From Metallyticus violacea (lineage: Eukaryota > Arthropoda > Insecta > Mantodea > Metallyticidae), in the NCBI GenBank assembly GCA_030762175.1, contig CM060833.1, forward strand, positions 154,944,501 to 155,008,500: 64,000 nucleotides of DNA. Reading direction: 5' to 3'. The notes under the pieces were generated by a model. That model did not search any database, had not been told where the DNA came from, and saw nothing but the letters and a program-made list of their open reading frames with translations. How positions within the stretch are numbered: the first letter of the stretch is position 1; every line of letters begins with the position of its first letter. The position numbers were made by a program, and so were the translations under genes. This document shows, piece by piece, positions 25,601 to 40,600 of this stretch.

Positions 25601-28600
25601 CATCATCAGCTGTGTGCCGACTGCCAATCATAAAATGTCTATGTTCATACACCAAGTTCATTCAACCAATAACGAATCTGGCAGTCGACACGCTGCTGAT
25701 GATGCACACAAAGGCCTGTGAAACATGTTCTATATGATTCAATGGTAAGTGGAGCATAAGAGTATTAAATCCACTCACTGTCTAATTAAGAATAAATCCT
25801 GGTAGCAATTTGGTTATAAAGTCCACTTTATGACCAAAAGGTGGCATGCTGTTAGTGCCAGTTGTATTATTGGGCCCATTATTTTATGATGGTGCTCTTA
25901 ATTTTTATTAGCACATAAATGAGATACTGAATCCATTTTTTACTAAATTGGCACCTGCAGTAGAAGAAAATGGATATGTAAGCAGATGTTGTGACTTCAC
26001 ACACAGCTAGAGAAACTCTCCTAGCATGCATAATGAAGAAAACAGGGAGGCTAGAATCATTAGTTCTGGTTTGTAGTGCCCTAGATCCCCAATTTAAATT
26101 TGCGCAATTTCTATTTGTGTGAAAACCTCAAAAGCATAAGGTCAACAATCCATGTGATCTGGAGGCATTTGAAAAAAATATTCAGGAGGTTTAATTTCAA
26201 CGAATGTCTCAAAATCTTTTCTTAAGGATTCAGACATGTCTCACAGCAGCGAAGATACTTTTCAGCATATACTATATTTGCAAATAATATATAAACAATT
26301 TACTACCAATAAATAATGAAAGAAACAAAAAATGCTCACTATGAGTTGCAACTGTTAAACATGATTTTGGTTGGCAGATGGTGAGGCTGTTACACAGTAA
26401 CTTCCTGTCAGAAAAATCAATTCCTACTGCACAGCAAAATGAGGATCCCATATAATTTGTTTTCAGAACTTTCAGTATTCAAATAATGCAATTAGGACTT
26501 TTCAAATTTAAGCAATTAAGCAATTTACAAATTTATTTTTGCATATGCAAAATCTCAAGTCTGCAATTTGCATTTTGGAGGTAATCTGAATTGTTTAATT
26601 GAACAAGAAACTTCTCCCTGCTATTTGAAGGTCCACATTCCAGAGACAAGTGCACAGAATAATTCATCAAAAGATATTTAACAGATATCCTGAAAAAAAA
26701 ATTCAAAACCAAACTTCCATGCTGCACATTTGGGTTTTCATACAATTTATGAGATGGGCATTAACATGAGATTTTACAGTAAACATGATGAAAAATTTAA
26801 AATGAGTAAATTGCATTTATGTGACTAACAATTTCTGTAAACTAAACTAAAAATGTTTTCAATTTTTGTAATTTTTTTTTTCATTAGAATTTTTATAAAC
26901 ATCTATAAATTTAGTTTAAAATAAAAATGGAAAGACAAAATATACACGAAATCCACTCCCCAATGATCATCATATGAGATGAAACTAGATTTAATGAAAA
27001 ATTACCAACATTAATGATACTGTGGCCAACATTTGGGGAAATGATGGGAATGGGAGATTAAGGTTTTTTTCTATTCCTGAAGGGTTCAGTGCAGTAAAGA
27101 CTGGTTTTATATTTTGTTCTAGAAACTAATAAATAAAACATAATTCATTAGTTACAATTAGTTACAATAAAGGAACCCAGCTGAGAAGAGCTCTCATAAG
27201 AAACAAAATGTTATTTAGAAACAAATTTTAGGGCATATTAAATTTTTCTTGAAATTTTAGTAGAATGACAGCTAATCTATTTTTTAATTTTCTTCTGCAT
27301 TTTTGTTGATAATTTTGTCTCTGATTATATAATCAAAAAATTTGGTCTTTTTTAATTAAATAAAGGATATAATAATTAGTGTTTTTGAAATGAATATCAA
27401 TTAGTGATATCTGAGCAAACAATGCATACCTTCTAATGGATCAAGGGAATCATTTCTACATGAATATATGCCAATTAAATTTTTGCAAGACAAAAACTTT
27501 AAAGTGCTTATTCTTGCTTGTGACCAATTTGTGGCTGGCTGCCTAAAGTAAAAACGTTCTTATTTACCAGCTTCTTCAGCCTTCTCCAAAGCCTTCTGAG
27601 CCTCTTCCCGCCGCTCTGCTCGCTTTGTTAGTTCTCCTGATTTCATTTGAGGTGGCTTTCCATCAAAAACATACACTGGCTTGATTCCATTCTCAACTAG
27701 TCGAATTGTACGGTAGAAAGTTCCCATCAGATGGCTGTAATGCAAACAACAAACATATCCCTCAAACACCAATCATATAAAGCACTATCCAGAAGACCAT
27801 AGAATACACTAGGGTGTTGCTTATTTTTTTCTTTTTAATAAAACATTTTCAGTACACACTCACCAGTTATATTCCTGTGAGTCTAGAGCATATCTATAAT
27901 AAATATAATATAATATAATAAATTTCTTAGTGCTGAAAGCATTTTAACTCATACTCACATGAGTGTGAAAATATAGAAAAATAGTAAAAATATGCTAACT
28001 GCATGCAGTGCACACATAGTTAGTTCCATCTTGGTTCCTGACCAAAGAACATATGTTTGCATGTCTTAAATCATCAACAAATAACCAGACAAAGGTTGCC
28101 ATCAAATGACACATTCTTGCCGTTTTATTTTGAACATAAGGAAGTTAAATAAACTGAAATTAAATAAATTTTGTAGTTTGTGAGTGTGATATATATTAAT
28201 TTTGGTGAAAAAGCAAGAATTTCACCAAAAGCACTTTTATACTTTATTAATTTATATTATGAGTGGAGAAAATTACAAAACAATGAAAAGAAGACTCAAG
28301 CTATTTTTAGGTGCCATGAAAAAGGGTTTATACACAACTTGGGACAATCTATTTGATATCACACATGCCAATCAAATTATCAAAACAGAAAAAGACATGC
28401 TTTTGCTGTGGCAGAGACAGCCAAAAGAAAAAAGGTTCTCTTGCAGTTAACTGGCTGAAAAAGGGAAAGGGAAAATAACCTGGCAAGAGAAAAGATAAAA
28501 AGAAGAACAAATTGTAGCACCTACCTCTTCAACTGCACTTCATTTCCTATTATTTGAAGATTCAGACAAAATGTGTTCTTGTTCAAAGAAAAACAATTAT

Positions 28601-31600
28601 GGTCAGTGTTTGTCCCATTTTGCAAAAGATTCACCAATGCAGGATACTAAGAAATGAGATACCACATTTTATTATTCCAAAATTAGTAGTTGCCCAAGAC
28701 AGATGCCAACTGACAAGGGAAGTATGCAAACTTCCTGCTTAAAAATTCATTCATACTCTATCAGAAAGTTGTATTGTGATTGTACTAACATATGGAAAGT
28801 ATATTGGTGACAAAGCATGCCAAACCCTTAAATGGTATGCAGCAAACACATGCTTCAAAATATGACAAAATGTCAGGCAATCTGGACACGTTTATGCTGG
28901 TAATTATGTAATAGAAACTTATTGAAATAAGCTCAAATATTATGTGCTCACTGGTTTTATTCTCAAAAAGAATAACACCATGATCAGAACAAGACATGCA
29001 GAAATGTACTTATAACTATGCTCTGTATACATTGTGGTATCGTAACTGCTGAATACAGTTGAGAGATGTAGAGTTTAGTATCACACTAAGAGTATTCAAT
29101 AAAAGCACTATGATCTTATGAATCTATATTGCAGTGTTCAGAAATAAATAAAATGTACCACACATTCCCAAAAGAAATGTCAGAAATGTTACAGCATGTT
29201 TCATTATCAATATCTGGTGCACAAAGTGGCTTTGAAATCAATCTAGCACTTTCTGTACATTCACTGCAGTCAATGCATTGTATTTTTTGATGTGTTAAGA
29301 AAATGGTAACCATCTAATTCTTGCCCTGCCAATTTCTAGTTTGCCCATTATAAATATATAAACAATATATTGTAATCATACATTAAACCTTTATTTTAAA
29401 GTTTAAACAAATAACTGACTCATTGCTAATAACTGTCTATGACTCATCAGTAGTCTACTACTGGAATATGCAGGAGATTTCGCCCTAATCCTACTATTAC
29501 ACAAAAAGTTACAGCTAATATTAATCTTAACAATCTTCAAATATAGCTCCCTTTCAACTAACAATCAATAAATAAATTTACTTACACAATCTATTCTTGA
29601 AAAATTTAAGAAATTTTAAACTCTGAAACTACCTTCTGAAAGGATTCTAACTAAACTCAATTTATTCCTTCTTCTGCACTGACCATTTTCATTTCAACCT
29701 TACTTTCCATAAAAAATTATCAAATTCCATAATTGACTTTTCTCATTTTATTTGACAACCTATCCGCAATAATCTGCCCCGCAAAGTGGATGACTACAGG
29801 GCAGGACTACCTACCAAAACATTTGCACAGAACCTGCATAGTCGACTCTCTGATCTGTTCCCTTTGCTCAAAAGAGGAAGGAACAGCTGATCATCTTCTA
29901 CACTGTACAGCACTTCAGAGTGACTTAAGAGAAGACTCATTAGAAGGATGAGCACAGATGTACTGGGTGGCACGGCGTCAAATGGTTGACCAGTCAAAAA
30001 CGGGCTTCGGCTGAAGAAGTATTGTGTCAACACCATGTGAAAGTATTTAGAGCTTGACAGTATGGTACAGCTATATGGGGGATAACATGTATCATGACAT
30101 ATCAAGAGTCTGCAGCAGGAGAGAGTGAGCTTAGAAGTAGGAAGAAATTGCAGGAGTTCAGAGCTAGAGTGGATTCACAATAGGTGAAAAGGAGAAGATC
30201 TGGTCTTTGAGGCTGGGTTTAGGGAATTGCAAAGGTTTGAAAAGGAGTTTGTTTGTCTTTGGGTTTTATAAGTTTGTTTGTTGAAAAGGTGTATTTATTA
30301 GCATTAGCTGACACACTGTTAGAGGATAGAGATGAGATTAAAATGACAGAATTTGAATTTATAGGAAAGCATGGTTTGAGAAGGAATATTAAAGGAAGAG
30401 CTTCAGGTAGCTAGGAGCTATTATTTAGAAAGGAATGGAAAGGTAAGATTAAAGAGTGAAGTTCCAGGATGGAGGGTGTAATGCGGGTATAATTGGTAAA
30501 GTTAACATTGTGTTTAGGTACAGTTTATAACCCACCAAAACTCCTGGTTTTACAGCCCAGATCTCTTTACCAGTTAAGAAATGAGACAGAAGAAATTAGA
30601 CAGGAATTTTCTATGGCAGAATTTTTATTGCTGGGAGATTTCAATGTGATGAATGGGAAATTGCAAGTAAATGATCGGATTTAGGTATAGGAAGATGAGG
30701 AAATTGTTACAAGAAAGAGTAAGGATAAAGAAGTGAATGAAGAAGGTATGATTTTTGTTCAGTTTTATGAAATCAATGGTTTGATAATTTCAAATAATTC
30801 TGGGGGAAGATAAGGCTGGTGAATCTACATTTGTTAGTGCCAGTGATAAAAGTGTTATGGGTTTTGCTGTATGTGGTTGGGAGTCATTAGGATCGATGAT
30901 AAATTTTAAAGCAAGAAATTTAGTTAGTAATATTACACACATATAGAAGTCAGTATTATGTGACATTATACTTCATTAACTGATTAATTTATCACAACAT
31001 CTCTTAAGAGGTCTTGCTCTCATCTTCAGCTGGAGACCAACTAACGCTGACAGATGACGATGTGAACTCTGGTGGTTCCAATATACAGCAAAATAGGAAG
31101 TCCATTGGTGGGATGCCAAAATTCATAACACAATGCTTGTCCTTTAAAATGAAAATCTTTCCCCATATTCCTAATTCCATGGAATTGTTGATAGCTTTAA
31201 CAGTTTGGTTTGGTTTCTTTTGCAATGTCATGATTGTAAGTCCAAAAATGATCTGCAATTGCCGATTTATCCACCTGCGTATATCTTACATTTTTAAAGT
31301 ATTCTTTCATCCTTGTCTCCAAATTTCTTATTGTTTTGACTATCTGATCACAATCCAAACAATCTATGAGGTACTCTTGCTTTTCTGTTGGACGGGATAA
31401 CATCTTTTATAGTTCTGTTCAAAAAGTTCCTGATGTTAAATTTATTTTGTGCTGCCAACATAATATAAATTTTTTAAAATTTTTTCATGAATGCCCTGTT
31501 TGCCCATGGGTAAGATATGAATTTTTTAAAACTTATGACCTTTGTCCTGGAGAGAGTGGCAGTGTTTTTAATATCTTTAAGTCTTTTGAAATGTCTGATA

Positions 31601-34600
31601 TTCTTATCTACTAATGAATGGTTGAATCTATTGTTAAGAGCAGAATTCATGATGTACTGGTAAATCTGTTTTGTATTCCTCCTTGTTGAGTGGGATGTTC
31701 ACTAATCTATGAGCAAGGCTGTTTATAACGGTGCATTGATGAGTTTGAAGCTATTCTTTATATGATTATCTGTATGTGTGGGTTTCCTATACCAAATGAA
31801 ATTATGTTTCTTCTGTAGATTTCAAGGTTCAAAAAGAGCAAACATCCTTTCTCTTCAATTTCCACAGAGAGCTTAATTTTTTCGTCCTGCAGATTTTGTA
31901 ATTTTAAGGCATCCTCCGTTTTTTTTGTACTATTGCAAATATGTCATCCACATAAGGAAACCACATTTTAAAGATAAATGGAAATGCCTTGGTAATCTGA
32001 ATAAATTTACCAGAAATGAAGAGAATGGATTACCCATAGCCAATCCAGCGTTTTGTTGGTAAATTTCTACATTGAATGTGAAAAAGTTTTTATCTATGAA
32101 AAATTTTGTAATATTGGTATAATCCTCAATTTCATTTTCTGATATGTTTGTAATTTTAAGCCATTTCTGTAGTTTAAGCAGCAGTCTTTGTTTTGAAATG
32201 TTAGTGAACAAAGATGCAACATCAAAAGAGACAAGAGAATCATCCAGCAAAATCATTGATTTGTTAATTTTTTCATAAGAATGGGTGATGCTTCTGCTTC
32301 CAAATTATTTCGAAGTTCCAAATTACTTTACCACCATTTAGACAAATTGTAGGTTGGTGCATTTATTTTATTTTATTTTATTGGGTGCATGTTTTTGCCT
32401 GGTTTGTATTTTGGGAAGGTCCTAAATCCTAGGAAGCCTATGGTTATTTGTTAGCTTCCATTTATCACTATATGACTGCTTGAGGGAAGGGTTATAGCTT
32501 TGACACACTCATTAAGGAATCATTACATTTTGTACAGGCTATTAGGATCTCCATTCTTTCAATATAGTCGTTTTGTCTAGAATAACTAATTTGTTCCCTT
32601 TATCTGCTTTTGTGTACAGAAATTGTTTATTGTTCAGTGACCTAAATATGTGTTTATTCAGTTACTGCCCACAAGGGTTTTTGATTGATAATTTTTTTGA
32701 CTCTTCCAAACCCTGAGTAGCAATCTCTATATCCACTATGAAATCTTCCATTTGTTAGAGAAGCTAATGCACATTTTTAAATCGTTATTTAGAAATTGTA
32801 GTTCTAGGTTATTGAGAGAGTGTCCAAATAAATTAATTACATTGTATCTGTGGATTTCTTGAGGTTAATAATGGTTTTCTTTTTGTTTGTTTATTATAAA
32901 TTATATTGAATTGCTTCTTTAGTTTAAACATTAAAATCTGAAAGAGAATTATGAAACAATAGTGATGAATCAATCTCAGATGATTGTTTGGGAAAGCTCT
33001 GGATGTTGATCAACATTTATTCTACTTCCAAGTTTGGACAATAGAAAAACTACTCTGGCTTATTTGGCATTGATATATTCAGTATGAGAATAGAAGTTAA
33101 GTTTCTAATCCAGTATAATCCCAATAGTTTCATGCTTTCAAAGAAGTTAAATACTACATCTTCAACAGCTTTCACACCATCATAGGTGCCTGAGGTCGTT
33201 AAGATGCACACTTGTGAGCAGGAGGTCTGGGGTTCGATTCCTACCAGGACTGAACTCCCTTACTGGGGTTTTTGTAAGTTTTCCTCAGTCTTCATAAATG
33301 ACAAATGCTGGGGAGGTTCCCTAAACTTAGGCCTAGAACCCTTCCTTCCTTCCTTCCTTAATAATCCTTTCTCAGTTTATCATTTCATCTCATCTATCAT
33401 CAGCATTAGTGTCCACTGCCTACGGTGTCTCAGCAAGAAAAAAAAAGAGAGCTAGCTTTCATAGTACATAAATTACACCTAAAACCAAATTGTGCGGGGT
33501 ATAAGTGGTTTGTTATTCTCAAAGAATTTATATAGTTGCTCATGCACACATATTGCGTACCAGAGATATTGAGCAACAGTTACTTAGGTCTTTTGTGTCA
33601 CCTTTTTTATGAATGGGGGCTGTCACAGCTTTTTTAAACACTTTGGAAATATACCTTGTATTAACATAAAATTACACAAGACATATAAAGGGCTGCATAT
33701 TTTTCACAGATTTGCTATAGCATATAGTTGGAGAGACCATATATGTTTTCAGTTCTTGAATTACAGGTTTTTAATTGCTTCAAATGTATAGCTAATGGAA
33801 ACTATTTATTTCCACAAATAAATGCTAAACTGCTTGAAATGAATATAAAAAGAAAAGCTAAAATACCTATTCCTTCTAATGAATTCAATAAACTTTTAAA
33901 TTTTTTTTCCAAATACAAACATACTTTTAATGCTGATGTTTCTGAGGTTAATAGCATTTTACATCAAGTTTCACAAACCAAATGAAGTTATAGTTTTGAA
34001 TGGCTTCCAATTATGGAAGTGAAGCAATTAAAAACCTGTAATTCAAGAACTGAAAACATGGAAGTCATTCAAAACTATAACTTCATTTGGTTTGTGAAAC
34101 TTGATGTAAAATGCTGTAAACCTCAGAAACATCAGCAATGAAAGTATGTTTGTATTTGGAAAAAAAATTTAAAAGTTTATTGAATTCATGAGAAGGAATA
34201 GGTATTTTAGCTTTTCTTTTTATATTCATTTCAAGCAGTTTAGCATTTATTTGTGGAAATAAATAGTTTCCATTAGCTATACAGTTTGCTTTTTTAATTT
34301 CTGCCCTGTAGATCTTCCTCAGTCCATTATGGCTATATTTATATTTACAAACACTATACGATTTATTATACAGTATTATAAGTATAGAAATTTTTGCAAA
34401 CAAATATTGGATTTACCCAGAGCCTCGCTGACTGGTGTTTTAGAACTAATAATCAGTGTCTTATATAAGTTTTTGGTAGGTCAGCAAAGGCTTAATCAAG
34501 GTAAAGAAAATAATGAAGATAAAATGTAGAAAAAATTGGTTTTGGAAACATGTGGAGGGCTATGGGAGTATTAGGAAGGGTGTTCTGGAAAGAAGTTAGG

Positions 34601-37600
34601 TTTAGAATCAAAGACATTGAAAGGCAAGAACTATTTGCTAGTTTTAAACTGAAAACATCATTGAGTGTATACAGAGAAATGAAAAGAGTATGGAATAGGG
34701 AAAACTATGTTGAATGTGATGTGATGAATGTGATAAACCAGCAAAAGAAGGTTTTGCTTGGGCGAGAACAGGAGCTATGAAATTGAAGAGCTTACGAGTA
34801 AGGGGGAAACTGGATAAATGCCCATTATGTAGTCAGCATGATAATTGGCATATATTACTGGATTGTGAAGAAATCAAGGTTTTTAGGGAGATGGTCTAAT
34901 TTGCCAAAGAAATGTGAGGAAAAAGATGATCAGCATGTACTTATGTTAAAGTGAGAACTAAATGGATTTGTTCTTTTTTGATTTGGTTTATTTATGAATG
35001 GTCTTTAACATCTCAGGTCATCAGCGTCCCATTCAAATCAGGGTGTAAAATGGCCAATAAATTTTGCTCAGAGGCCCCTTTTATCAGGTTTGAGGTTCTT
35101 TATTATGCTGCAAATGTATGACACAGGACTAATGGCTTTACTTCCTTTCCAAAGGAAGCCATATTTAGGATTTTTACACCTGAAAAAATCCATCGGTCCT
35201 ATCTGGGATCGAATCTGTGATCTTGGATTTACGAAGCAAATTTGGTTACCACTACAAAACAAAAATCTCCACTTAATTCCAAATAATAGATTAAAATGAG
35301 TAAAATCTGGGTTTTAGTATCATATTTATTGGTCATTTATTATCAAAATAGTAAATATTTTAATGCTGGAATATTGACGGCATTATCAAATTGTGTAGGG
35401 GATGTCCACCAGGACCGACTACTAAATTGATGAGAAAAATTACTAAGCAAGATAGTGAAGAATGTGTAAAATGTGAGGGAGTAGGTTGGAAAAAGTAGGA
35501 AAGGCCCTATAACTCGGTAACTAAGTGTTTGAGTTTATTGGGCCTCAGAAATGCAGCATAAGGCTAGTGAAGTCTAATGGGATATAGGAAGTACAAATTG
35601 TTAAACAGTCAAGTTAAATACACAAGAAATGTTAAAATAATTGTTATACTCCCTGTAATGAAAGTTTGAAACAAATATTCTAAAAAAAGTATATTCTCTT
35701 AACTTTTCTAAATATGGTGTACCATTTATGTCTTTCTTTATGTTTGCTCTTATAAGTAAGGCTATTTTTCTTACTTATTTTAGGGCATACAGTATCATTC
35801 TACAATTATAATTAAAAGTCTCTCAAATTTATTACTTATGTTACTATCAGTAAATAATACCTCATTCCAGCAAATATTACCTTATGTAACTTTTATGTAA
35901 ACCACAATGGTGTCATTTAATTGGCAGATACTTTTATAGTTGTCAACAACTATCGTCTTTAAAGGCAGCACTAACATTAATTCATTAATACATTACTTTT
36001 ACAGTACTTTGATGAACATTACTCATAATATTATATAGACATGTATTTATCCTAGTGGGCTTGTCATTTATATGTTCTCAGTATATTAGGAAAGTGATCA
36101 GTGGAAGTATTCCTATACATTACATTTATATTAATATCATCCAGTACAATAATTTTGCTGTTTTTAAAGGTGCATAAATGATTAAGTACACTGCTGATGA
36201 GGGTAATGAATGTTTCCCTGTCAGATGATGGTGTTCAGTAGTATAAGGCTGATTACTCAACACTATGAAATAAATAGCCACTGCCTTGAATACAGTTTCG
36301 TTACAAAATCTTGAAATATCAATCATTTCAAGCTGTTAAAATGTCTGCAGTATCTGTCTACCGGCCAGCTTAAATTTATTGGGTATGTACAGACCCATTT
36401 AATCTATGCTCATTTATACAGTAAAGCTTCTTTAAAGTTGAACATGTTAAGACAGTGTTCTGCCTAAAGAGGATAAAATCTTTAACCCCTGAGCATGATT
36501 ACCTGGAATGTTTTTGTATAAAATGGAATTTATTCAATGTGCAAACAATATTTTAAAGATTGTTTTGTAAAAACTCAAGTGTATAATGAAAAATTAATTA
36601 TATTCCTTACATAAAGTTTAAAATTTTAAAACCTTCATTTCTATATGCTAATGGATATGGAAACTATTGCGGCTGGGCAAAAGAATGTACGATGTATAAT
36701 TACCATCAGAATGCTGAAGAGGGTGGCTTTGTTCCATTCATTCTTCAAGGACAGCTTACTACAGGGTAACGAGATATACCAATTTTGGCAGGTAACTCAA
36801 TTAGACTTTAAGCAAAGTGCCTATCTGCTTTTTTGGGCATCCCATCAGTTGACTTGTAACATTTGAAGCAAGAACATCATAGCTAAAAAGTATATGTCAT
36901 TAACACTTAATGAAAAATTGAAGGTAATCGAAGTTAAGTGAGAAAGATAAACTTTCTGTGAGTGAGATAATGCTGTGGTTCAGATGTGGTAAAATGCAAA
37001 TTTACAAAATGCTAAAAAATAAAGATAAAATTAAAGATGAATGGCTTAAAAAAAATGAGATCATCTGAGAATGGTTTATAAGTGCCCTAGCAAAGAACTT
37101 GCCAAAGTTTGGACCAATGCTACAAAGTGAGGAGGCTCTTTCCATTACTATAGTATTGGTTGCTAAAGAGTTTAATAGTCTTCAGGATGGCTGCACAGCT
37201 TCAAAGCAAGATATAACATTGCAGGAATGAGGTGCAAAGGGAAGCTACAGATGGATATTCAAGTGCATGTGACAGAATGGAAACAGAAACTGCAGACTCT
37301 AATTGCTGATCATACAAAAAACATATTTAATGCAGATGAAACAGGTTATTTTTATTGTGCTTTGTCCTCCAAATTCCTTATAGTTCAAGGTGAGAAGTGA
37401 TTTGGGGGAAAATGTTGAAAAAAAGTTTTTGTGTCTGAACATGCCGGGGGAGAAATGGAAAAGTTGCTAGATATTGGAAAAGCAGCAAAACCTCAATGTT
37501 TTAAGAACATTAATGCCAGTATGCTTTCAGTCACATGGTGAAGCAATAAGAAAGCCTGAATGGTGTGTTCCATAATGGAAGACCGAGTGTGCTTTCAATG

Positions 37601-40600
37601 CAAAAAGGAAAATCGTCATGTGCTCTATTTAGACAATGCTGCTCATGATCCCATAATCACATTATCAAACAAGAGACTCGCATGGTTCCCACCCTACTCA
37701 ACAAGCATTAAACAACCAATGGACCAAGAAGTCATCTTCACATTCAAATCCCACTATAGGTGGCTACCGATGCATTCTCTGATGATAAACATTACTAAAT
37801 CCAACAGCACATACAGTCTTGCATTATCACTTTCAGTATTAGATGTAGTTAGTGGATCAGTTTAGCAGTAAAGAAGATAAAAACTAAAACTTTGTAAATG
37901 CTTCCCAAAGTTTGGTTTTGGGATGAAGTTGCATTAATGGAAGCAAATGAAATACATTGCCATTTTAAATGAAATGGAGAAAAGTTCATGCACTCAAGAG
38001 TAACACACTTAGAGCGATGACCTCTCTCCACAAACTTCACTTCTGCAATAGACCTCCTAACATCCAGAACCCAGAAAAGGATGAGGAAGATACACCGAGA
38101 AGAGCAAGAAGATGAAAACATAGAAATTCCTTGGAAAATTAAATCGTACGTACAGGCTCTAAAATATATCAGCAATATCATGCAATTTGAAGGGAATTGA
38201 AACTTCCCAAAGGTGCTGGAATTATTTTACATTGTAAGGACTATGTTGAACAAACCAATGTTAGTTAGTTAAACAATTATATAAACAAGTTTCTGTTGTT
38301 GGCATGTGATTCCATGTATAGTATAAAGCAGCTAAGGACAGTCTGTCTCTAAGGTTTATAATAAAAGTATCAAAGTAAATCTATTAAATGTCTAGAATAC
38401 ATCTTCATATGTAGGAATTAGTAAATGATTTTCAGAGTTAATAAGTCTTTAGAAAATGTTTGTACAAGTCTAAAATATGCATGAACCATGGTATAATATT
38501 TATAAATTTTACACAATTTTAACACATCACATTGCAAAGATTCAAGTCATTTTCAAACTCAAGTAATTTATTTTTCACCACTTAAATATTTATGAGTAGT
38601 TAAATAGACTCAATACTGTTATGTGCTGTGGCATTTGTTTAATATTAGATTTACCAAGAGTTTTCCGAAATGGTAGTTGAATTTAGTACTCCAGGGATTC
38701 ATACCTTTATCTAGGTTCTTGAACAGTATTCAAGTTTTTCCTATAACTCCACTTACTTAAATAAAATAAGACGTATTTCAGCAGAATCTCTCCAATCTTC
38801 AGTTGCTCACCAAACCACCATTACTCAACACAATGACTAGACACCCGAATGTTCCTGTGTTGTCTGTTGGCTGAAGTAGGAAATTGCCGAGTTCATCCAT
38901 AGGATGAAACTGGAAGTTCATTAGGTTTTCTTTATTGTTCTTCGAAAATTTCTTTCAAATTAATCAATTAAAAACAGAAGGTTTTAATTCCTGGATCCTA
39001 TAAATGTGGCCAATGAGAATAAATTATTAATTACGAATTTCAGATAAATCCTTGCACAGCTTTTAGCAACACGGCGACTGGCCATTACACCATTTCCAAT
39101 AATGTAACAAGTTCACATTTTCAGGAGAAGAAAGAAGAGAAAACGATGCAAAGAATGCTACACAGTGTTAAGGTAAAAGCTAGGAAGCAAAGGAAAAGTG
39201 AAGAAAGATATCGGTTTGCATCAAATTTGTGAGGAGCAGCTTGGATTACCTTACTTTAATAAGTATATAAAGTTGTAAAACAACAAAACAAAGACTGATA
39301 ATTTTTTAAATGTCACAAAAAATGTTAATGGATTAATTTTGTATCAGGCAATAGTGAGAAATACAAGAATTAAAACTGTGAATATTATTTATTACTGATA
39401 ATATCTAGAACAAGTACACTGCTATACATGGCATTAAACTTGGAATATCGATACTGGATCTGCAGGAACTGCCACCTGTTCCATAGATGAAACGGTGGAA
39501 ATAGAAAAGTCATTATAGCAGTTCTAATCATCACTAGATATCACTTTTTAGTTTGAGTTGTATTGGTCTCTATGGTCTGTAACAGTAATGAATGATTAGT
39601 GTTTAACGTCCGTTTTGCTACAGAGGCACCACAGGTGATGGCCACTGGTGATACATGAAATGATATATTGGGAAAGGATTTATTTTTAAGGATGGAAATG
39701 TTCCAGGCCTAAGTTTAGGGTACCTTCCCGGCATTTGCCATTTATGAGGACTGAGGAAAACTTGGAAAAAACCTCAGTCAGGGAGGACGGTCCTGGCGGG
39801 ATTCGAACCCCGGATCTCCCACTCACGAGTCCGCGATTTAACGACCTCGGCCAACCGTGGCAGTCTGTAACAGTAAGAAAATTACAAAGCTAATTGGGCT
39901 TTGAAGAGCCACAATATCAAAACCCAACAGGGATAAATTTATTTCAATTTTTCTTTTATAAGTTTATCATTTACTTTTGCAGAGCTATTATATCAGGACC
40001 CAACAAGAGTCAATTTGGCCCAAATATATTTTTTTTAATATTTATATTTACTTTTGCAGAGCCATAACATCAGAACCCAACAAGGGTAAATTTGGCCCAA
40101 ATTTTTAATTTTAAGTTTATCAATTGCTTTTGCACAAAAGTAAGGAAAGTTCCAGCTTACACTAATAAGATCTATATAAATGGAATATCCAAAAAAAAAC
40201 AATGTTCAATGTTAAGTTTCCAAAATCCACAAGTGAACAATTAAATAATATTTATTCTTCTTCAAAATGTTGCAATTTGACACTCTTTCAATCTTTGTGA
40301 AACTTTACTATGCCCATCCAGCAAAACCTTACCTAGAATAACTATCTGATGGCCTCAGTTTGCTTCCTTTCCATAAATATAAAAGAAATAAAACTGTGGA
40401 CAAAAATGGCATTCCTAATCAATAAATATATACCACACACACCAACCTAGATCTAACTTCGAGTGAATCCTAGAAACTGGAGGACCCAGTGGTATTACCT
40501 TATTAATCCTATCTCCACCTACTCTCCAATTACATTATGTCAGTCTGGATCACATTTCAGTTTAATGTTTCTTTAACACAAAACATTAAATGCTGATGGA

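Larger units (their letters stand above)
25530..25790. repeat. Long inverted repeat carrying two PLE-type hammerhead motifs
   Basis: The left arm starts CTTAATTAGACAGTTAGTGA; the right arm ends with its near complement TCACTGTCTAATTAAG. Arms of about 110 bp flank a short centre. The outer parts (GGTAAGTGGAGCATAAGAGT on +) match sequence directly 3' of the PLE fragment at 58380 (GGTAAGTGGAGAAATAAGAG), which ties the palindrome to a PLE terminus. It lies in FEN1 intron 3. Confidence 0.75.
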
